This document shows positions 14,228-18,295 of a stretch of 18,295 nucleotides of DNA, one piece after another. Made by a program: the position numbers and the translations under genes. Source of the DNA: JBEKYD01 sp049509915. GTDB taxonomy: Bacteria > Acidobacteriota > Terriglobia > Bryobacterales > Bryobacteraceae. The stretch is from positions 1-18,295 of the forward strand of contig JBEKZL010000161.1 in the NCBI GenBank assembly GCA_049509915.1, in the 5' to 3' direction. Under the pieces are notes generated by a model. It had not been told where the DNA came from. It searched no databases and saw only the letters and a program-made list of their open reading frames with translations. The first letter of the stretch is position 1; every line of letters starts with the position of its first letter.

Positions 14228-15606
14228 ACTCTCATTCGCGCCAGGCGCCGGCGCGCCTCTTCGAGCGCCCCAGCAACCGCGCCCGGCCCCGTGCCGCCGG
14301 CGATTTCGCGCGATCCCATTCCTTTCTTCGGATCCAGCAGCGCGGCCAGATCGGCAGTGAATTCCGGCGCAAACCTCTGCATCTCCGCCGCCGTCCAGTC
14401 CGAGGGTTTCCTGCCGCCGCGAACGCTTTCGAGCACAAAGCGGCCTACAATTTGATGCGCCTGGTGAAACGGCGTTCCGGCGCGCGCCAGCGCTTCGGCC
14501 AAGTCGGTAGCCACCACCCAGCTTTCCTCCGCCGCGCGGGCCGGACGCTCTGGATTCATTCGCACCGATTCGATCGCCACCCGCGCCATCTCGAGCGCGC
14601 CGGCCAGTTGGTCGGCTGCTTCGAATAGCGGGACCTTGTCCTCCTGCATGTCGCGATTGTAGGTCATCGGCAGCCCCTTCATAGTGACCATCAACGACGT
14701 GAGCGAACCGATCACGCGGCCGCATTTGCCGCGAATCAACTCCAGCGAATCCGGGTTCTTCTTCTGCGGCATCAGGCTCGACCCGCTGGTTACCCCGTCG
14801 CCCAGTTCCAGCCAGCCGAATTCTTCGCTCGAATACAGAATCCAGTCCTCCGCCAGCCGGCTCAAGTGAATCATGGCGACGCTGGCGGCATACAGGAAAT
14901 CGAGCACGAAATCGCGGTCGCCTGAAACATCCATGCTGTTGCGGGTCACCCCGTCGAAACCCAAATCCCGGGCGATGGCATCGCGGTCGAACGGGAAGCC
15001 CGAGCCGGCCAGCGCGCCAGATCCCAGCGGCAGCACATTGGCGCGCGCCCGCGCTTCGCCCAACCGCTCCCAATCGCGCGCGAACATCTCGAAATAGGCC
15101 AGCAGGTAGTGCGGCCACAGCACCGCCTGGGCGCGGCGCATATGCGTATAGCCGGGAATCACCGCGTCCGGATACGCTTCCGCCAGGCTGACCAGCGCTT
15201 CCATCACGTCCGCCACCAGCCCCCGCGCGCGGTCCGATTCCTCCCGCAGCCACAGCCGCGTATCGAGCGAGACCTGCTCGTTTCGGCTGCGGCCGGTATG
15301 GATCTTGTCCGCGACCGCGCCCGCCTTTTCTTTCAGCTTGCGGATCACCAGCGTATGCACGTCTTCGTCCGCCGCGCCTTCCCAAAAGGCCGGCGACGCC
15401 GATTCCGCGGCAATGGCGTCGAAAGCAGCCACGATGGCCGCCCGCTCCTCCGCGCTCAGAATGCCCACCCGTCCGAGCGCCCGCGCGAAGGCCTGCGAGC
15501 CGCGGATATCGGCGCCGATCAGCCGCCGGTCGAAATCGAGCGAGCCCGAGAAGCGCTCGAACACCTCCGAGGGCCCGCTTTCAAAACGTCCGCCCCAGAG
15601 CTTCAT
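14224..15606 (-). CDS. argH: Argininosuccinate lyase
   Basis: This enzyme splits argininosuccinate into arginine and fumarate, the last step of arginine synthesis. The 460-residue length is standard. Family marks are the MKLWGGRF start, TGRSRNEQ (104-111), PGYTHMRRAQ with His155, and the fumarase/aspartase signature loop GSSLMPQKKN (275-284), whose second Ser is the catalytic residue by homology. The ATG at 15606 is taken because it gives the canonical N terminus and overlaps the argG stop as ATGA; the open frame extends 84 codons further upstream without similarity. It is coupled at its other end to argR by a second ATGA. All active-site loops look intact. Confidence 0.97.
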   Translation of the reverse strand: MKLWGGRFESGPSEVFERFSGSLDFDRRLIGADIRGSQAFARALGRVGILSAEERAAIVAAFDAIAAESASPAFWEGAADEDVHTLVIRKLKEKAGAVADKIHTGRSRNEQVSLDTRLWLREESDRARGLVADVMEALVSLAEAYPDAVIPGYTHMRRAQAVLWPHYLLAYFEMFARDWERLGEARARANVLPLGSGALAGSGFPFDRDAIARDLGFDGVTRNSMDVSGDRDFVLDFLYAASVAMIHLSRLAEDWILYSSEEFGWLELGDGVTSGSSLMPQKKNPDSLELIRGKCGRVIGSLTSLMVTMKGLPMTYNRDMQEDKVPLFEAADQLAGALEMARVAIESVRMNPERPARAAEESWVVATDLAEALARAGTPFHQAHQIVGRFVLESVRGGRKPSDWTAAEMQRFAPEFTADLAALLDPKKGMGSREIAGGTGPGAVAGALEEARRRLARMRV

Positions 15607-16811
15607 TTGGATTTGGCGGCCAGCGCCCGGACCTTGATGGGCAGGCCGATCAGGTTGATGAAGCCGAGCGCGTCCTTCTGGTCGTAGCTGGCGCCCATGG
15701 TGAAGCTGGCGATATCGAGCGAGTAGAGCGAGTGCGCCGATTTGCGGCTGACGGGCGCGATGTTGCCCTTGTATAATTGCAGCTTGATTTCGCCGGTAGC
15801 GGTCGCGCTCACACTCTCGAAAAATGCGTCCAGCGCTTCCCGCAGCGGCGTGAACCACAGGCCGTTGTAAACCAGCTCGGCGTACTCCAGCGCCCGCTGC
15901 TGCTTGTAGTGGAGCGTGTTCTTATCGAGCGTGAGCGCTTCCAACTCGCGCAAGGCGAAGTAGATCAGCGTACCTCCTGGCGTCTCGTAGCAGCCGCGGG
16001 ACTTCATGCCCACGAACCGGTTCTCCACCAGGTCGATGCGCCCGATGGCGTGCTCGCTGCCGATCGCGTTCAGCGCTTCCAGCAGCTCGAACGCCTTCAT
16101 GCTCCTGCCATCCACCGCGACCGGCACGCCTTTTTCGAACGTAATCGTGACTTCGCCCGGCGTATCCGGCGCCTGGGCGGGACTCTTGGTCAGCATCCAG
16201 ATAGCTTCCGGCGCGGCGTTGGCGGGATCTTCCAGCTCGCCGCCTTCGTGCGAGATGTGCCAGATGTTCCGGTCGCGGCTATAGATCTTGGTGGTGGATT
16301 GGGCGATGGGCACGTGGTGAACGCGGGCGTATTCGATGGCGTCCTCGCGCGAGACGATATTCCATTCGCGCCACGGGGCGATTACGGCCAACTCCGGCGC
16401 CAGCGCCTTATAGGTCAACTCGAAACGCACCTGGTCGTTGCCCTTGCCGGTGCAGCCGTGCGCCAGCGCGTCGCAACCGGTAGCCAGCGCCACTTCCACC
16501 TGCTTTTTCGCCAACAACGGCCGCGCAATCGAAGTGCCCAGCAGGTATTTGTGCTCGTACACGCCGCCCGAGCGCACCAGCTTCCACAGGTACTGGGAGA
16601 CGAACTCCTCGCGCATGTCTTCCACGTGGACTTCGGCCGCGCCGGTCGCGAGCGCCTTAGCTTCCAGACCCGAGAGCTCGTCCGTTCCCTGTCCGATATC
16701 GCCGCACACCGCGACGACCTCACAGCCGTAGTTTTCCTTCAGCCATGGAATGATGACAGAGGTATCCAGCCCGCCCGAGTAGGCGAGCGCCACTTTCTTG
16801 GGTTTGCTCAT
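15603..16811 (-). CDS. argG: Argininosuccinate synthase
   Basis: The 402-residue protein joins citrulline and aspartate using ATP. The N-terminal PP-loop AYSGGLDTS (10-18) binds ATP. The family motifs GCTGKGNDQVRFE and IGRIDLVENRFVGMKSRG are present, as is the conserved SREDAIEYA segment. Length and start agree with type-I (bacterial/eukaryal) enzymes. The start ATG at 16811 has only a weak purine stretch (AAAGA) upstream. A 60-bp gap separates it from argF and holds a single arm of the REP-like repeat, so some transcripts may be processed there. Downstream it overlaps argH by 4 bp. Confidence 0.97.
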   Translation of the reverse strand: MSKPKKVALAYSGGLDTSVIIPWLKENYGCEVVAVCGDIGQGTDELSGLEAKALATGAAEVHVEDMREEFVSQYLWKLVRSGGVYEHKYLLGTSIARPLLAKKQVEVALATGCDALAHGCTGKGNDQVRFELTYKALAPELAVIAPWREWNIVSREDAIEYARVHHVPIAQSTTKIYSRDRNIWHISHEGGELEDPANAAPEAIWMLTKSPAQAPDTPGEVTITFEKGVPVAVDGRSMKAFELLEALNAIGSEHAIGRIDLVENRFVGMKSRGCYETPGGTLIYFALRELEALTLDKNTLHYKQQRALEYAELVYNGLWFTPLREALDAFFESVSATATGEIKLQLYKGNIAPVSRKSAHSLYSLDIASFTMGASYDQKDALGFINLIGLPIKVRALAAKSK

Positions 16812-16837
16812 AAGAATCTTTAGCGTATCAGAGCGAG

Positions 16838-16863
16838 TCGGAGCCTCGACCGTAAGGGAGCGG
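16838..16863. repeat. REP-like element, single arm (copy 2)
   Basis: The minus strand reads CCGCTCCCTTACGGTCGAGG and then CTCCGA, which matches the left arm of the hairpin at 1929 in 23 of 26 positions. It lies in the argF-argG gap inside the operon. The matching right arm is missing, so this is a partial or decayed copy, or a single REP unit as opposed to a paired one. It may modulate relative expression of argF and argG, but there is no direct sign of this. Confidence 0.65.
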
Positions 16864-16871
16864 TTGCCGGC

Positions 16872-17812
16872 TCAGCTCAGCAGCATCAGCAACAGCGCCT
16901 TCTGCGCGTGCAGCCGGTTCTCCGCCTGGTCGAACACCACCGAGCGCGCCGCTTCCATCACCGAGTCCGTCACCTCTTCGCCGCGCTTTGCCGGTAGGCA
17001 GTGCATGAATACGGCATCCGGTTGCGCCAGCCCGAACAACCGGTCGTTGACCTGGTATTCGCGAAACGCTTCGCGGCGCTCCACCGCTTCCTGTTCCTGC
17101 CCCATGCTGGCCCAAACGTCGGTATAGATCGCGTGCGCGCCGGCCACGGCCTCGGCCGGCTCATGCGTCAGCGTCAGCATAGTGCCCGAAGCCGCGGCCA
17201 ATCCCTGGGCCTGCATCACCACGTCGGGATTCGCGTCGTAACCCGGCGGGCACGCCAGCGCGAAATCCATCCCCAGCCGCAGACAGGTCAACATCAGCGA
17301 GTGCGCTACGTTGTTGCCGTCGCCCACGAAGGCCAGCTTCAAACCGTTCAGCGCGCCAAAATGTTCCCGCACTGTCTCGACATCCGCCAGCGCCTGGCAG
17401 GGGTGGTAAGCGTCGCTCAACGCGTTGATCACCGGTACCGACGACCATTCCGCCAGCCCTTCCACCGTCGCCTGCGCGAATACCCGCGCCACAATCCCGT
17501 TCACCCACCGGTCCAAATTCCGCGCCACGTCCTTCAGCGGCTCGCGTACGCCGATCGGCCCCTCGATGAATACGCTGCCGCCGCCAAGCTGCAGGATGGC
17601 GATTTCAAAAGTGAGGTCCGCAGCGACGGCTTTTCAAACAGCAGCGCCACCGATTTCCCGGCCAGCGCCTGGCTGTAATCCCGGGGCGAACGCTTGACGT
17701 CGTCCGCCAGGTCGAGCAAATAAGTCAGCTCGTCATCGGTAAGATCCAGATCGCGCAACAAATCCGGCGCAGCGCATTTCAAGATCGGACTGGAAGAAGC
17801 AAGTGCAGCCAT
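16872..17812 (-). pseudogene. argF: Ornithine carbamoyltransferase with a frameshift in the active-site loop
   Basis: The first frame starts at ATG 17812 (AAAGG 8 nt upstream; GTG 17842 is excluded because it lies in the operator) and reads to FEKPSLRT at about 17615. After that the true sequence continues in another frame from TFEIAILQLGGG (17612) down to 16872, with HPCQALAD (17382-17405) and HCLPAKRG intact. At 17613-17614 only two bases stand where homologues have two codons (RT-R-L/V-TFE), so 4 nt appear deleted, for example CGCC. The missing Arg belongs to the S-x-R-T-R motif that binds carbamoyl phosphate. Repaired, the protein would be 314 residues, a normal length. As written, translation ends at 17534 after about 92 residues. 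Ornithine carbamoyltransferase makes citrulline for ArgG. The rest of the gene shows no decay, so a recent lesion or a sequencing/assembly error are both possible. Confidence 0.9.
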
Positions 17813-17825
17813 GGGTCGAACCTTT

Positions 17826-17843
17826 GGTGAATTTTTATTCACT
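17826..17843. promoter_or_regulatory. ARG box, ArgR operator of the arginine operon
   Basis: The core TGAATTTTTATTCA (17828-17841) matches the ArgR consensus TGAAT-W4-ATTCA perfectly and is a full palindrome. A second TGAAT half-site begins at 17848, 20 bp away, close to the phasing of tandem ARG boxes in enterobacteria, though its other half is poor. The box covers the expected transcription start of argF, and the half-site overlaps the -10 region, so bound ArgR would block RNA polymerase. Confidence 0.85.
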
Positions 17844-17850
17844 CTAATGA

Positions 17851-17880
17851 ATAATCACACATTTGGCGGGGCGGAGTCAA
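17851..17880 (-). promoter_or_regulatory. Promoter of the argFGHR operon
   Basis: On the minus strand a -35 TTGACT (17880-17875) is followed after 18 bp by GATTAT (17856-17851, 4 of 6), with a TG one base upstream, so the -10 is of the extended type. Transcription would start near 17844, giving a leader of about 32 nt before ATG 17812. The overlap with the ARG box supports the assignment. Confidence 0.6.
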
Positions 17881-18001
17881 GTTGGGCCATCTCGGTTCTG
17901 TTGGGAGTCCGTGACACTACCTGGATTTCGGCGGGCGAGGCAGGTACGAAGCGGGGAGAAGAGCAGCGTCCCCAACCTTGGTGATGTGCGTTGTAGTACC
18001 A

Positions 18002-18014
18002 TTAACGCTGTTAA
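18002..18014. promoter_or_regulatory. Short dyad upstream of the HXXEE gene
   Basis: TTAACGCTGTTAA is a perfect 5-bp inverted repeat with a 3-bp centre, about 40 bp before the start at 18053. It could be a binding site for a small dimeric regulator. The 210-bp gap between the arginine promoter and this gene otherwise shows nothing definite; I could not fix a -35/-10 pair. Confidence 0.3.
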
Positions 18015-18052
18015 AGGGCGCCGGCCTGAAGCGTCAGGTCTACGGGAGGTGA

Positions 18053-18295
18053 ATGAACTTGTCGATCCCATTTGACTGGGTCACAGTGTTACTTCCGTTG
18101 ATAGCCGCCGCGCATAACATCGATGAGTATTCGCGTTACGATGATTTCGTTCGCGCCTACCACTCGCGGTTCCTCGTGAAACAGGTATCTCGACCCGCGA
18201 TGCGATACACTCTGATCGCGGTAACGCTGTTCGTCGCCGTGATCGCCGGGCTGGCGTACGTTCACAAGGGCGGCATCTATGTTGCACTCTGCAAC
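18053..18295 (+). CDS. HXXEE-like membrane protein (3' partial)
   Basis: The frame is open from ATG 18053 to the window end (81 codons), preceded by a strong GGGAGGTGA ribosome site with rather tight spacing; TTG 18059 is an alternative start. The N-terminal hydrophobic stretch (WVTVLLPLIAAA, about 9-20) runs into AAHNIDEYSRYDDF. The H-x-x-D-E at His21 resembles the HXXEE motif that names a small family of bacterial membrane proteins, where it lies at a membrane helix. A second helix spans about 54-70 (LIAVTLFVAVIAGLAYV). The function of the family is not established. The gene is divergent from the arginine operon across about 210 bp. Sure that it is coding; family call moderate because only the first part is visible. 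Confidence 0.6.
   Translation, partial: MNLSIPFDWVTVLLPLIAAAHNIDEYSRYDDFVRAYHSRFLVKQVSRPAMRYTLIAVTLFVAVIAGLAYVHKGGIYVALCN

Noticed and set aside
14228..15385. Long open frame continuing upstream of argR, making a 531-residue protein
   Set aside because: It lies over argH in another frame, has GC-rich low-complexity translation, and only the last 145 residues match ArgR. The ATGA overlap fixes the true start at 14227.
15777..16823. 348-residue plus-strand frame over argG
   Set aside because: Shadow of argG; no recognisable motifs and an Arg/Gln/His-rich composition typical of reversed GC-rich genes.
17863..18075. Two overlapping small frames (70 residues plus, 64 residues minus) in the gap right of the arginine operon
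   Set aside because: They overlap each other, the arginine promoter and the start of the HXXEE gene, and lack ribosome sites or recognisable features.

Overview
The window is GC-rich and tightly packed. It looks like a piece of chromosome from a soil bacterium of the Acidobacteriota, probably near Bryobacteraceae/Solibacter. This rests on the gene mix: a TonB-dependent receptor with an N-terminal carboxypeptidase-regulatory-like domain, an S41 protease of the kind common there, a rubrerythrin-VIT protein, and a GC-rich palindromic repeat in gaps between genes. The phylum is an inference from gene content, not a search result. I see no RNA genes, CRISPR array, prophage or insertion sequence.

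Left part (1-6327). The window opens inside a very large GMC oxidoreductase (cholesterol-oxidase-like) whose FAD domain is followed by more than 500 residues of unfamiliar C-terminal sequence. A hairpin-forming repeat separates it from a DUF2235 serine hydrolase. A convergent membrane ferritin/iron-exporter gene (MbfA/Er-VIT type) follows. It is divergent, with 48 bp between, from hypF, the hydrogenase maturation carbamoyltransferase. No hydrogenase or other hyp gene is visible here.

Middle (6328-13789). A 316-bp gap precedes a TonB-dependent receptor that starts with TTG. Its stop overlaps a secreted histidine acid phosphatase/phytase-like gene, which suggests one unit for organic-phosphate capture. 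Next come a MerR regulator, with a sigma70-like promoter whose spacer holds a perfect dyad, and a 71-residue membrane protein on the other strand. After these lie an exported S41 (C-terminal processing) protease and a small coiled-coil protein that probably shares its transcript.

Right part (13790-17880, minus strand). This is an arginine operon, argF-argG-argH-argR. argG/argH and argH/argR overlap by ATGA. The operon starts from a sigma70-like promoter with an almost perfect ARG box, so the ArgR encoded at its end probably represses the whole unit in response to arginine. argF carries a frameshift in the carbamoyl-phosphate-binding loop, consistent with loss of 4 nt. It is either a true lesion or a sequence error. 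At the right edge an HXXEE-type membrane protein begins and runs out of the window.

I found no convincing unknown multi-gene system. The points most worth following up are the argF frameshift, the receptor-phosphatase pair, the oversized GMC protein and the MerR operator.
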